Source: Desulfomicrobium apsheronum
GTDB taxonomy: Bacteria; Desulfobacterota; Desulfovibrionia; Desulfovibrionales; Desulfomicrobiaceae
Assembly (NCBI RefSeq): GCF_900114115.1
Contig: NZ_FORX01000014.1
Coordinates: forward strand, 1 to 64,000
Reading direction: 5' to 3'
DNA length: 64,000 bases
In this document: positions 8,368-16,472 of the stretch, one piece after another
How the letters are laid out: every line of letters starts with the position of its first letter
Numbering within the stretch: the stretch's first letter is position 1
Program-made: the position numbers and the translations under genes
The notes under the pieces: model-generated
What the model was told of the DNA's origin: nothing
Databases searched by the model: none
Seen by the model: only the letters and a program-made list of their open reading frames with translations

Positions 8368-8392
8368 AACTGATGACAATTTGTCATCAGTT
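8368..8392. promoter_or_regulatory. perfect 12-1-12 palindrome, candidate operator
   Basis: Arms AACTGATGACAA and TTGTCATCAGTT are separated by one base, with no mismatches. It lies between the rhodanese operon and the DinB-like gene, whose stop codon starts at its last base. There is no T-run on either side, so a dimeric-regulator site is likelier than a terminator. The regulator is not known. Confidence 0.55.
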
Positions 8393-8856
8393 CACGACTT
8401 CCTGGCGCCAATCTCTTCCACGCGGTCCTCGAACATTTTCCGGTGCAGGTCCATGTGTGCGAAATAGTCGTGGATCAGGGCTTCCAGGGAGATGTCTTTG
8501 TCTTCGCGTCTCCAGACGTGATTGAGGGCACCTGGATTCATGTTTTCGATCAGGTGCAGGAGCAGGACGTTGTAGGTTTTCCAGAGTGTGACCAGGGTTG
8601 AATAGTCGAATGACCCGATTCTGGTCATGTTTTTCCATTCCTCGGCGTCGTATTTCGGAAAGACAAGCACCGGCTCAAGTTGCAGGCGGACAAATCGCTG
8701 GTGGTTGTTGGACGCGGAATCGATCAGGTGAGCGATCATCTCCTTCAGGGTCCACTTGTCCGGGGCCAGGCGGATGTCCGCGAGGTCCGCGTTCCGGATC
8801 ATGAGGATTTCGAAGGATTCAATACGGGCTTTGCAGTTGATGCAATCTATACTCAT
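8392..8856 (-). CDS. DinB-superfamily protein
   Basis: 154 residues from the ATG at 8856, which has AAGGAGAG just upstream; the frame is open to 8994 but that extension is not conserved-looking. The four-helix DinB/YfiT layout is suggested by WTLKEMIAHLIDSASNNHQR in the first half and HDYFAHMDLHR near the C-terminus, giving three histidines that could hold one divalent metal. Members act as metal-dependent S-transferases or have no known function. It is convergent with nothing and sits upstream of the sulfur operon on the same strand. Two Cys near the N-terminus (CINC) are an extra not typical of the family. Confidence 0.75.
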   Translation of the reverse strand: MSIDCINCKARIESFEILMIRNADLADIRLAPDKWTLKEMIAHLIDSASNNHQRFVRLQLEPVLVFPKYDAEEWKNMTRIGSFDYSTLVTLWKTYNVLLLHLIENMNPGALNHVWRREDKDISLEALIHDYFAHMDLHRKMFEDRVEEIGARKS

Positions 8857-9060
8857 GGTCTCTCCTTGAAGTTGTAGCGAATTGTTTCCATAGCGCTGGA
8901 TGAGTTGCGGGCACAAGCAAAATGCCAGGGCTTGGTTCTGGGTCCAATCGCCAGATGGCGCTCCTTTCTTGCGCCAGGAGTCATTAACTAACATGAATTG
9001 CAGAATATTTAATGCACGGATCTGGATGGGATATTTTGTGAGTCCTGATTCGAAAAAAAA

Positions 9061-9290
9061 TCAGGCGCTGGGGGCTTGGAGAGAGTCTGCTTTGGAATGC
9101 GTTGATATAAAGACGGCACTGCAAAAAGTCGCAAAAGAACCCGAGTGTCATTCCCGCGAAGGCGGGCCATGTCGGGCAATAGCGCGAAATCCATTTTTTT
9201 TCAGACAGTTAAAAAGTCGTCATCCCTTTCTTCAAGGGGATGACGACTTTTTGCAGTGAACTCATATAAATGCACCTAACTCCCTGGAGG
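9061..9290 (-). pseudogene. 3'-end remnant of a LysR gene, interrupted by a repeat element
   Basis: The minus strand reads ELGAFI before the inserted repeat and FISTHSKADSLQAPSA-stop after it. The intact LysR protein ends DLIAFISAYPKTQPPQS-stop. The hairpin after the stop (CCTGATT, T-run, AATCAGG) also matches the one after the intact gene at 4353-4373. Only the last 20 or so codons are recognisable. Confidence 0.45.
9105..9267. repeat. MITE-like element, copy 1 (full length, about 163 bp)
   Basis: The ends are inverted repeats: CACTGCAAAAAGTCG at 9117-9131 and its complement at 9244-9258, each extended outward by a looser ATATNANNNCG segment. The interior has two hairpins, CCCGCGAAGGCGGG near 9154 and TTCAAGGGGATGACGAC near the right end. 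Related copies lie at 31742-31866 and 36348-36509. No coding capacity. Confidence 0.75.
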
Positions 9291-9360
9291 GGGCGGGGTG
9301 TCAATGGTTCGCGTTCCCGAAATCGGATGCTTGCGCAAAACGATCAGGAACGCGAGATGC

Positions 9361-11013
9361 TCAGATCTTGAAAATGCTCACCGATTTCTGCAGTTTTTCC
9401 GACAAATTCTGCAATGATGCCGCACTTGCGTCCACCTCGGCGCTTCCGTGCGAGACTTCGCTGATCCGCTCGTTGATTTTTGCTATTTCCTGCGCAATTT
9501 CGTTCGCCATCAGGGAACTCTGACTCACATTCTTCGTGACTTCCTGCAAGCCGCCAGCCGCCTGGCTCACGTTGTCGGCAATCTCCCTGGTCGCGAGAGC
9601 CTGCTGGTCCACCGCCACGGCGACGCCGTCGATCATCCCGCTGACGTTGCCGATCTCATCCGTGATCACCTTGATCTCGCCTACAGTCTCGACCGTGAGG
9701 GTTTGGATCGACCCGACGTTGTTTTTGATCTCCTCGGTGGCTCTGGCCGTCTGCTGGGCAAGTTCCTTGATTTCGTTGGCGACAACCGCGAAACCTCTTC
9801 CGGCTTCCCCGGCCCTGGCCGCCTCGATGGTCGCGTTCAGGGCCAGCAGATTTGTCTGTCCCGAGATGACGTTGATCGTCTCGATGATCTTTCCGATCTC
9901 CACGGCGGCGGAACTCAGATTGGTCATATTTTCGGAAGCCCGCTTGGCCCGAAAGACGGTTTTTGCGCTCGTTTCCCTGGTCTTGCCGGTGTTTGCGGCT
10001 ATCTCGCTCATGGTGGAATTCATCTCCTCCGCGGCGGAAGCGATCATACCGATGTTTGTCGAAGACTGCTCCGCAGCGGCAGCCACCGAGGAAATGTTAA
10101 CGCCCATTTCTTCGGCCGCAGCGGCCACGCCGTGAGATTTTTCGCGCATGTCCGCCGCTCCCTCGAAAATCTTTCGCGAGACCACGGCGAGTTCACTGGA
10201 GGACGAGGCCAGCGCGCCAACGCCCCCGATCACGCTGCCCAGGGTTTCCTTGAGAGTGTCCAGCATGCGCCGGGTGGCCCGGAGCATTTTTCCTGTCTCA
10301 TCATTGCCGCCTTCGGCGACTTGGCAGGTCAGATCGTTGTTGGCCATTGTCTCCACCACACTGACAACCTGCTGAATGGATCGCGTCACGCTGCGCCCGA
10401 CACTGAAGACCATCAGCAACGCTACGGCAGTCGTGATCAGGGCGATCAGGGAAATGATCCGAAACATCTCGGTGATGGTTGATTCCATCTGCAATGTTGC
10501 GGCGGCAAGCTTCTTGTCCTTCAATTCAATGAGGGCGGCCATGTATTCCCGGGATTCATTTGCCAAGGGTGTGGCCAGTTTCTGGTAGTCCGAAAAATGC
10601 GTGGCACGCATGTCCTGTCGCACATCCTTGAGATCCAGGCAAAACTGATACCCGTGATTCACGAAACTCATTGTCGTGCGCTCCGCGTTGTCGAGGATCT
10701 CCGTCTCCTCACGATCCGTGATGCGCGACTTGAGAGATGCATAGCTGTCTGTGATGTTTTTTATGACCTTCTCAAGACCCTGAATGTCCTTTTCAATATT
10801 ACTACCGAGCATCATGTTGCGTGTTAGACGACTTACGTAATTTACATCCCGGTTTATTTCCAGAACATTGATTTTTCCGCCGATGTCTCGAAGTACAACA
10901 TCGTTGTATATTGATTTTATGGCGAATACTTCATAAAGACTGACGCCTGTCAGACATCCAATCGCCATAAAAAAAACAATGCCGATTCCATACATTTTAA
11001 ACTTGATAGACAT
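9361..11013 (-). CDS. methyl-accepting chemotaxis protein
   Basis: A 550-residue transmembrane chemoreceptor. TM1 is at about 8-28, followed by a periplasmic four-helix-bundle sensor of about 150 residues and TM2 at about 182-205. A HAMP domain and a long cytoplasmic signalling helix pair follow, with the conserved hairpin tip (IIETINVISGQTNLLALNAT, then EAGRGFAVVANEIKELAQQT). It would control the CheA kinase at the cell pole. No C-terminal NWETF-type pentapeptide is present, so methylation enzymes must dock elsewhere. No che genes are nearby. The signal sensed is unknown. Confidence 0.95.
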   Translation of the reverse strand: MSIKFKMYGIGIVFFMAIGCLTGVSLYEVFAIKSIYNDVVLRDIGGKINVLEINRDVNYVSRLTRNMMLGSNIEKDIQGLEKVIKNITDSYASLKSRITDREETEILDNAERTTMSFVNHGYQFCLDLKDVRQDMRATHFSDYQKLATPLANESREYMAALIELKDKKLAAATLQMESTITEMFRIISLIALITTAVALLMVFSVGRSVTRSIQQVVSVVETMANNDLTCQVAEGGNDETGKMLRATRRMLDTLKETLGSVIGGVGALASSSSELAVVSRKIFEGAADMREKSHGVAAAAEEMGVNISSVAAAAEQSSTNIGMIASAAEEMNSTMSEIAANTGKTRETSAKTVFRAKRASENMTNLSSAAVEIGKIIETINVISGQTNLLALNATIEAARAGEAGRGFAVVANEIKELAQQTARATEEIKNNVGSIQTLTVETVGEIKVITDEIGNVSGMIDGVAVAVDQQALATREIADNVSQAAGGLQEVTKNVSQSSLMANEIAQEIAKINERISEVSHGSAEVDASAASLQNLSEKLQKSVSIFKI

Positions 11014-11348
11014 TCAGGCTCCTATGGTGTTTTGCGACGTACCCGTGTTTCGGACCGAGCGGGATAGTGCAAAGGATGAGCGATCGTCAAGGGTGGCGGG
11101 CGCACCGTGGCCTCGCTCTAGTTCGATAGGGGGGTGCATCTTCGAACAGGGCATGTGGCCCAGGCCGCGCCTTGATTGGAGTCCGCCCTTCGTCCGGGAA
11201 ACCCTCATGGCTAGGCCGTTGCGCATCGAATGCCCTGACGCGTGGCGCCACGTCGTGGTACGCGGCGAAAGAGTTTGGCAAGGCGCATGTTTTCATCGTA
11301 TCTGATGGTCGCAGGTGGCTTCAAAGATCATGAAGCGGCAGGGAGGGT
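11014..11348. other. intergenic stretch with a transposase fragment
   Basis: About 335 bp between the chemoreceptor and the DUF362 gene, which diverge. It holds only the start of a REP-associated transposase (11207-11305). Nothing else coding is seen. Confidence 0.5.
11207..11305 (+). pseudogene. 5' fragment of a REP-associated tyrosine (Y1/IS200-like) transposase
   Basis: The 32 codons MARPLRIECPDAWRHVVVRG onward match the highly typical N-terminus of RAYT transposases (MARPLRIE...P.A.YHV..RG). The frame then stops at 11303-11305, and no His-x-His or Tyr catalytic region follows in any frame. It is a truncated remnant. Such enzymes mobilise short palindromic elements of the kind scattered in this window. 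Confidence 0.7.
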
Positions 11349-12272
11349 ATGATGGATCGTCGTCGTTTTTTGAAAAATGTGATCGGGGGCGGCATTGTCG
11401 CCGGGTCCACGGTGGCATTCGGCAACTATTCGCAATTGCTGGCCGCAACGGTAGCGGCCGCCCCGGCATACGACCTCGTGGCCGTGCGTGGCGGGGAGCC
11501 GGGGGTGATGTTCGACCGGGCCATGGCCTCCCTTGGCGGCATGCAGGCGTTTGTGCCCAAAGGGAGCAGGGTGGTGGTCAAGCCGAACATTGGCTGGGAT
11601 GTGACCCCGGAACGCGGGGGGAACACGAATCCGGCGCTCGTTCAGCGCATCATCGAACACTGTCTGCAGGCCGGAGCCCGTGAGGTGTCCGTTTTCGACC
11701 ACACCTGCGACCCGTGGGCGCAGTGCTACAGATCGAGCGGCATCGAGAGGGCGGTCAGGGACGCTGGCGGAAAGATCGTGTCCGGGAACAACGAGGGTTA
11801 TTACCAGCAGGTTAGCGTACCGGAAGGAAGGCGGCTCACCGAGGTCAAGGTGCACGAGCTGCTGCTTGAGGCGGACGTGCTCATCAATGTTCCGGTCCTC
11901 AAGCACCACAGCTCGACGATGCTCACGGTCGGCATGAAGAACCTCATGGGCGTGGTCTGGGATCGCGGGTATTGGCACCGTAACGACCTGCATCAGTGCA
12001 TCGCGGATTTCGTTTCCTGCCGCAGGCCGACCCTGACCGTGGTCGACGCCTACAACGTCATGAAACAGAACGGGCCGCGCGGGGTGTCCACCGCCGATAT
12101 CGTGCAGATGCAGGCGCTCATCGTCTCTACTGATCCGGTCGCAGCCGATGCCGCCGCCGCGAAGCTCTTCGGCCTCGAACCCCAAACCGTCCGGCACATC
12201 CAGCTCGCGGCGGAGATGAATTTGGGACGCATGGATCTTGGCGCGCTGTCCATCAACCGCATCAGGCTTTGA
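11349..12272 (+). CDS. Tat-exported DUF362 protein
   Basis: 307 residues. The N-terminus has a twin-arginine motif (DRRRFLKN) and a hydrophobic stretch, predicting export of a folded protein or N-terminal anchoring. The body is a DUF362 domain (KPNIGWD, FDHTCDPW, LINVPVLKHHSSTMLTVGMKNLMG). DUF362 proteins often accompany Fe-S proteins, but their activity is not known. GGGAGGG precedes the ATG. The stop overlaps the region where the polyferredoxin gene begins, so the two are translationally coupled and probably act together in periplasmic electron transfer (inference). Confidence 0.85.
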   Translation: MMDRRRFLKNVIGGGIVAGSTVAFGNYSQLLAATVAAAPAYDLVAVRGGEPGVMFDRAMASLGGMQAFVPKGSRVVVKPNIGWDVTPERGGNTNPALVQRIIEHCLQAGAREVSVFDHTCDPWAQCYRSSGIERAVRDAGGKIVSGNNEGYYQQVSVPEGRRLTEVKVHELLLEADVLINVPVLKHHSSTMLTVGMKNLMGVVWDRGYWHRNDLHQCIADFVSCRRPTLTVVDAYNVMKQNGPRGVSTADIVQMQALIVSTDPVAADAAAAKLFGLEPQTVRHIQLAAEMNLGRMDLGALSINRIRL

Positions 12273-12280
12273 GGCGCCTT

Positions 12281-13843
12281 GTGGGCATGAAGTCTGGGCA
12301 TCTTAAGCTTACGCGTGTGTTCGTGTCCCTTGCCTTTTTCGGGCTGACCGCACTGGTCTTTCTTGATCTGGCAAGCGTAATCCCCCCGTGGTTCACCGGG
12401 GGGATTTTGTACCTGCAGTTCATTCCCTCGCTGCTTGCCTTCATGCATGGGGCGGCTCTCGGCGCGGCGGGGTGGCTCTTTGTCGCGGCCCTGACCGTGC
12501 TCTTCGGCCGTGTCTACTGTTCCACCGTCTGTCCCCTCGGGACCCTCCAGGATGCCATCGGATTTACGGCCGGGAAAAGGCGAAGATTTCATTTCAGACC
12601 AGCCGGAACGATTCGCTACGCCATCGCGGCCGTCACGGCGCTGCTGCTGGTCGGCGGCAGCGGCCTGCTGCTGAACCTGCTCGACCCGTTCAGCGCTTTT
12701 GGGCGCATTCTGGCCGATCTCGTGCGTCCGGCGGTCATCGTGACCAACAATATCGCGGCGGCGGCCTTTGAGCAGTTTGGGCAGTACGCGGTTTCCCGCA
12801 AGCAGTGGGCGGTGCTGACGCCACTTGCCGTCGGGGTCGCCGCGACAACGCTGGTCGTGGTCGGGTGGCTGGCCGCCCGGCGTGGCCGCCTTTACTGCAA
12901 CACAGTCTGTCCGGTGGGCACGCTCCTGGGCCTGGTGTCCCGGATTTCATGGCTGGGCCTTGGAATCGATCACGACAGGTGCACGAAGTGCGGGCGCTGC
13001 GTACGCGTATGCAAGGCGGGCTGCATCGACCTTGCGCGCATGAGGCTCGATGCCGGGCGCTGCGTGGCCTGTTACAACTGTCTGGCGGCCTGCCCGGAAG
13101 GGGCGGTGCATTTTGAAAACAGGTGGCGGCGTGCCCCCGCCATGCAGGCGGATCAGGGACGCAGGAATTTTCTGCTGCATTCGGGGGTTTCTTTGCTTGG
13201 CCTCGCCGGGTTGCCGGAGACCAACGCGACGGTCCTGCAGAGCAAGCCGACAACCATACCCGAGGCGGTGACCGCTCCCGTCTCCCCGCCGGGATCGATC
13301 AGCATCGAGCGCTTCAGCTCCCTCTGCACGGCCTGCCACTTGTGCGTGAGCGTCTGTCCGTCGCGGGTCCTCTCTCCGTCGCTTCTTGAATTCGGGCCAT
13401 CGGGCATGATGCAGCCGCGTCTCAACTTCCGCGCATCCTATTGCAACTTCGAGTGCACGCTCTGCTCGCAGGTCTGCCCCACTGGGGCCATCCTGCCCCT
13501 GACCCCGGAAGACAAGAAGCGCACGCAGCTTGGCGTGACCAGGTTCATCAAGGAAAACTGTGTGGTCGTCACGGACAACACCAACTGCGGCGCCTGCTCC
13601 GAGCACTGCCCGACCAAGGCTGTACGCATGGTGCCGTACCCCAATCCGCTCAACCGGGCATTGTTCATCCCGGAAGTACATGCGGACTACTGCATCGGTT
13701 GCGGAGCCTGCGAGCACGCCTGCCCCACCAGGCCCTTCAAGGCGATCTGCGTGGACGGCAATCCGGTCCACGCGCGGTCGAAAAAGCCGGAGTCCACGGC
13801 GCCGGAGATCAAAATCAACGACACGGAAGATTTTCCATTTTGA
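12281..13843 (+). CDS. membrane polyferredoxin, NapH-like plus NapG-like fusion
   Basis: About 520 residues. The first half has four or five membrane helices with two CxxxCP motifs (YCSTVCPLG, YCNTVCPVG) and two [4Fe-4S] motifs (CTKCGRCVRVC, CVACYNCLAAC), as in NapH/CcoG-like proteins. A twin-arginine-like stretch (GRRNFLLHSG) at about residue 290 opens the second half, which has four more cluster motifs (CTACHLCVSVC, CTLCSQVC, CGACSEHC, CIGCGACEHAC), as in NapG/MauM. I place the start at GTG 12281, with GAGG six bases upstream; TTG 12269 (overlapping the DUF362 stop) and ATG 12287 are alternatives. It likely moves electrons between the quinone pool and a periplasmic acceptor. Confidence 0.8.
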   Translation: MGMKSGHLKLTRVFVSLAFFGLTALVFLDLASVIPPWFTGGILYLQFIPSLLAFMHGAALGAAGWLFVAALTVLFGRVYCSTVCPLGTLQDAIGFTAGKRRRFHFRPAGTIRYAIAAVTALLLVGGSGLLLNLLDPFSAFGRILADLVRPAVIVTNNIAAAAFEQFGQYAVSRKQWAVLTPLAVGVAATTLVVVGWLAARRGRLYCNTVCPVGTLLGLVSRISWLGLGIDHDRCTKCGRCVRVCKAGCIDLARMRLDAGRCVACYNCLAACPEGAVHFENRWRRAPAMQADQGRRNFLLHSGVSLLGLAGLPETNATVLQSKPTTIPEAVTAPVSPPGSISIERFSSLCTACHLCVSVCPSRVLSPSLLEFGPSGMMQPRLNFRASYCNFECTLCSQVCPTGAILPLTPEDKKRTQLGVTRFIKENCVVVTDNTNCGACSEHCPTKAVRMVPYPNPLNRALFIPEVHADYCIGCGACEHACPTRPFKAICVDGNPVHARSKKPESTAPEIKINDTEDFPF

Positions 13844-13987
13844 GATCCGGCCCCAAAAGAGGATCTTGGAAAATGTCGCGCGAGGCTCTATTTTTAACAG
13901 ACTGGGCTTTTTCAACGGTGCGCATAATATTCTGATATATTTAAATATCTGGACACTGGGGTTGAGGCTTGCTAATGACTTCCACCC

Positions 13988-14368
13988 ATGCGAACCGTAA
14001 TTTTCTCACTAATACTACTTACTTTTTGGTCTACATCCGTACTTGCCGAACACAAGCGACTGGAAAAGGAATATCAACGGGACTGGTGTGCCGAAGCACG
14101 CGGTCAGGCGGAGATCCGTCTTGCCGATGGAACCAGGGCCGATTGTATCACACGCACTCACGCCATCGAGTTCGACTTCGGGCGTAAGTGGGCGGAGTCC
14201 ATAGGCCAGGCCCTGTATTATTCCATGCAGACCGGAAAGCGTGCAGGGGTTGTGCTGATTCTGGAGCGGATCGAGGACAGGAAGTTCTGGATTCGGCTGA
14301 ATTCGATCATCGAGTTTCAGAAACTCCCGATTGACACCTGGAAGATCGAGAATTTTCAGATCCCATAA
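13988..14368 (+). CDS. small secreted protein of unknown function
   Basis: 126 residues with a clear signal peptide (MRTVIFSLILLTFWSTSVLA, cleavage probably before EHK), so the mature form of about 106 residues is periplasmic. The core AIEFDFGRKWAESIGQALYYSM, followed by GVVLILE, resembles the later strands and Q...Y helix of PD-(D/E)xK nuclease folds, but the usual ExK is EFDF here. That likeness is my reading, not an established assignment. Two Cys (residues 34 and 53) could form a disulfide. It stands alone between the polyferredoxin and OYE genes. Confidence 0.65.
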   Translation: MRTVIFSLILLTFWSTSVLAEHKRLEKEYQRDWCAEARGQAEIRLADGTRADCITRTHAIEFDFGRKWAESIGQALYYSMQTGKRAGVVLILERIEDRKFWIRLNSIIEFQKLPIDTWKIENFQIP

Positions 14369-14425
14369 CGATTGTCATCTCCCGCCGACGGATGTAGCCC
14401 TTGATGTCAAACATCAGGAGCAACC

Positions 14426-15523
14426 ATGAGCGCACTCTTTTCCCCCATCTCTCTTGGCAATCTTTCCTTGCGGAACCGCATCGTCATTGCCCCCATGTGT
14501 CAGTATTCCGCACAGGACGGACTGCCGACCGACTGGCATCTGATTCACCTTGGGCAGCTTGCCCTGTCCGGGGCCGGACTGCTGATCATCGAGGCCACCG
14601 CCGTCGAACCGGCCGGGCGCATCTCGCCGCAGGATCTCGGGCTGTGGTCCGATGAGACCGAGGCGGCCCTGACGGCGCTGCGCAGATCCCTGCGGGACTG
14701 TTCTTCCATGCCCGTGGCCGTCCAGCTGGCTCATGCCGGTCGCAAGGGATCGACGGCGCGGCCCTGGGACGGGGGCGCGTCCGTATCGTTCGGACGCGGC
14801 GGCTGGACTACGTCCTCGGCCTCGGCCCTGCCCTTTGACCCCGAGGACGCCTCGCCCGTGGAAATGGACTCAAACGGCATCGCGCGGGTGGTCAAAGCCT
14901 TTCGTGGGGCAGCGGAGCGCGCCCTGAACTGCGGCTTCGACTGTGTGGAACTGCACTGTGCCCACGGCTACCTCATGCACCAGTTCCTGTCCCCGCTGTC
15001 CAACCAGCGCCAGGACGAATACGGCGGCAGCCTGGAAAACAGGATGCGCCTGCCGCTCATGGTCTTCCGCGAAATCCGCGCCGCGCTGCCCCAGGGCTTT
15101 CCACTCGGGGTCCGCATCTCGGCGACGGACTGGATCGAGGGCGGCTGGGACCTTGAGCAGAGCACGGTCTTCGCCGCGCGCCTGAAGGAGCTTGGTTGCG
15201 ACTACATCCATGTCTCCAGCGGCGGCCTGTCCCCCATGCAGAGCATCAAGCCGGGACCTGGCTATCAGGTGCCCTTCGCGGCGCATATCAAGCGCGAAAC
15301 AGGCCTCACCACCATCGCGGTGGGCCTGATCACCCAGCCCCAGCAGGCCGAGGAGATCATCGCCTCCGGCCAGGCCGATCTGACGGCCCTGGGCCGGGGC
15401 ATGCTCTACAACCCCCGCTGGCCCTGGCATGCGGCAGCGGAGCTGGGCGCCTGCGTCGATGCGCCGCCGCAATACCTGCGCTGCGAGCCCCACGGCGTGA
15501 AGGACCTTTTCAAGAAGAGCTGA
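14426..15523 (+). CDS. NADH:flavin oxidoreductase, Old Yellow Enzyme (YqjM-like)
   Basis: A 365-residue FMN-binding TIM-barrel of the OYE family, thermophilic-like/YqjM class. The N-terminus has PMCQYSA, whose Cys is typical of YqjM and tunes the flavin. ELHCAHGYLMHQFLSP carries the substrate-binding pair equivalent to His-x-x-His/Asn, and GRGMLYNPRW is the C-terminal phosphate-binding region. Such enzymes reduce activated C=C bonds using NAD(P)H; the physiological substrate is rarely known. AGGAGCAACC lies before the ATG. It is a monocistronic gene ending in a strong hairpin (15595-15640). Confidence 0.9.
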   Translation: MSALFSPISLGNLSLRNRIVIAPMCQYSAQDGLPTDWHLIHLGQLALSGAGLLIIEATAVEPAGRISPQDLGLWSDETEAALTALRRSLRDCSSMPVAVQLAHAGRKGSTARPWDGGASVSFGRGGWTTSSASALPFDPEDASPVEMDSNGIARVVKAFRGAAERALNCGFDCVELHCAHGYLMHQFLSPLSNQRQDEYGGSLENRMRLPLMVFREIRAALPQGFPLGVRISATDWIEGGWDLEQSTVFAARLKELGCDYIHVSSGGLSPMQSIKPGPGYQVPFAAHIKRETGLTTIAVGLITQPQQAEEIIASGQADLTALGRGMLYNPRWPWHAAAELGACVDAPPQYLRCEPHGVKDLFKKS

Positions 15524-15594
15524 GTGCCAGGTCGGCCTCGCCTTGCGGACCGATTTCATTTTTTGCCGTGGTCCGGTGAATGTCATTTCTGCGC

Positions 15595-15640
15595 AAACAG
15601 GCCGCAAATCCTTCCACTGAGAAGAATTTGCGGCCTGTTT
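15595..15640. terminator. strong bidirectional hairpin between OYE and SDR genes
   Basis: A 15-bp perfect stem (AAACAGGCCGCAAAT with ATTTGCGGCCTGTTT) and 16-nt loop. It lies between convergent genes, about 70 bp after the OYE stop and 90 bp after the SDR stop. The A/T ends of the stem supply short U-runs in both directions. Confidence 0.7.
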
Positions 15641-15729
15641 GGTGAGAGTCCCTCGGGTGCGCAAGGATGACCTTGCCGCGAAGCCTGATCAGCCCTTGTG
15701 CATCCGGGTCATGATCCGATTCGTTTCGT

Positions 15730-16449
15730 TCACGATTCAGGATTTTCTTCCTGTTTTTTCCATCCAAAATCGTTGTGATACACCATCAGCTTCGTCATGC
15801 CGCCATCCACCGTAATATTCTGGCCCGTAATGAACCCGCTCTTCTCATCACACAGAAACATGACCGCATGGACGATGTCCGAAGGATCGCCCACACGGCC
15901 GGCAGGGTGCTGGTCCGCATCCGGGCCATTGAACCGGGCGCCGGTGGTATCGATCCAGCCCGGCGATATGGAGTTGACCCGCGCCTTTCCTGCCAGGGTG
16001 ACTGCCATGGCATGGGTCAGCGCGGTGATGCCCCCCTTGGCCGCCGTGTAGCTTTCGGTATCTGCCTGACTCATCAGATGCCGGGTCGATGAGATGTTCA
16101 CGATGCTTGCCGAAGGGTTAAAGTGATCCATGAACAATTGGGTCAGAAGAAACGGGGCCGTGATTCCGACACGCAACACGTAATTGAAATCCTCATGGGA
16201 GCAGGTCTTGAGGCCGCCTCGGGACAGGCACGCATTGTTGATGAGATAGTCGATGGCGCCATGCTGGGCGATTACCTTTGATGCAAAGGCACGCAATACC
16301 TGATCATCGGCAATGTCACCGACGAAATAGTCGTTGTCCTGCACGTCGATATTGCAGACGGCAACACCCTGCCGAGCAAAAGCATCACATATTGCCTTGC
16401 CGATGCCCTGCGCTCCACCCGTAACGACCGCGACTTTCTGTTTTGACAC
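15730..16449 (-). CDS. short-chain dehydrogenase/reductase (SDR)
   Basis: 239 residues from GTG 16449, which has AAGGAG eight bases upstream; the frame remains open to 16617 but that part overlaps the antiporter gene. The Rossmann motif TGGAQGIG, NNA (NAG equivalent), a catalytic Ser in NISS and YTAAK identify a classical SDR, and a C-terminal ITVDGGMTK is typical of the family. It would oxidise or reduce a carbonyl/alcohol with NAD(P)(H); the substrate is unknown. It starts 23 bp after the antiporter stop on the same strand, so the two genes form an operon. Confidence 0.85.
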   Translation of the reverse strand: MSKQKVAVVTGGAQGIGKAICDAFARQGVAVCNIDVQDNDYFVGDIADDQVLRAFASKVIAQHGAIDYLINNACLSRGGLKTCSHEDFNYVLRVGITAPFLLTQLFMDHFNPSASIVNISSTRHLMSQADTESYTAAKGGITALTHAMAVTLAGKARVNSISPGWIDTTGARFNGPDADQHPAGRVGDPSDIVHAVMFLCDEKSGFITGQNITVDGGMTKLMVYHNDFGWKKQEENPES

Positions 16450-16472
16450 GACGAGATCTCCTTGTCCTTTAC

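Larger units (their letters stand above)
8857..9360. other. gene-free stretch with a MITE-like insertion
   Basis: About 500 bp with no intact gene. It holds a LysR 3'-end remnant (9061-9290, minus strand) split by a 163-bp repeat element (9105-9267). It also holds a long-loop hairpin (arms near 9308-9317 and 9347-9356) just after the chemoreceptor stop, which may terminate that gene although it lacks a T-run. Confidence 0.5.

Noticed and set aside
9117-9258. CRISPR-like repeat-spacer array
   Set aside because: The repeated blocks are inverted ends of one element, not regularly spaced direct repeats, and no cas genes are present.
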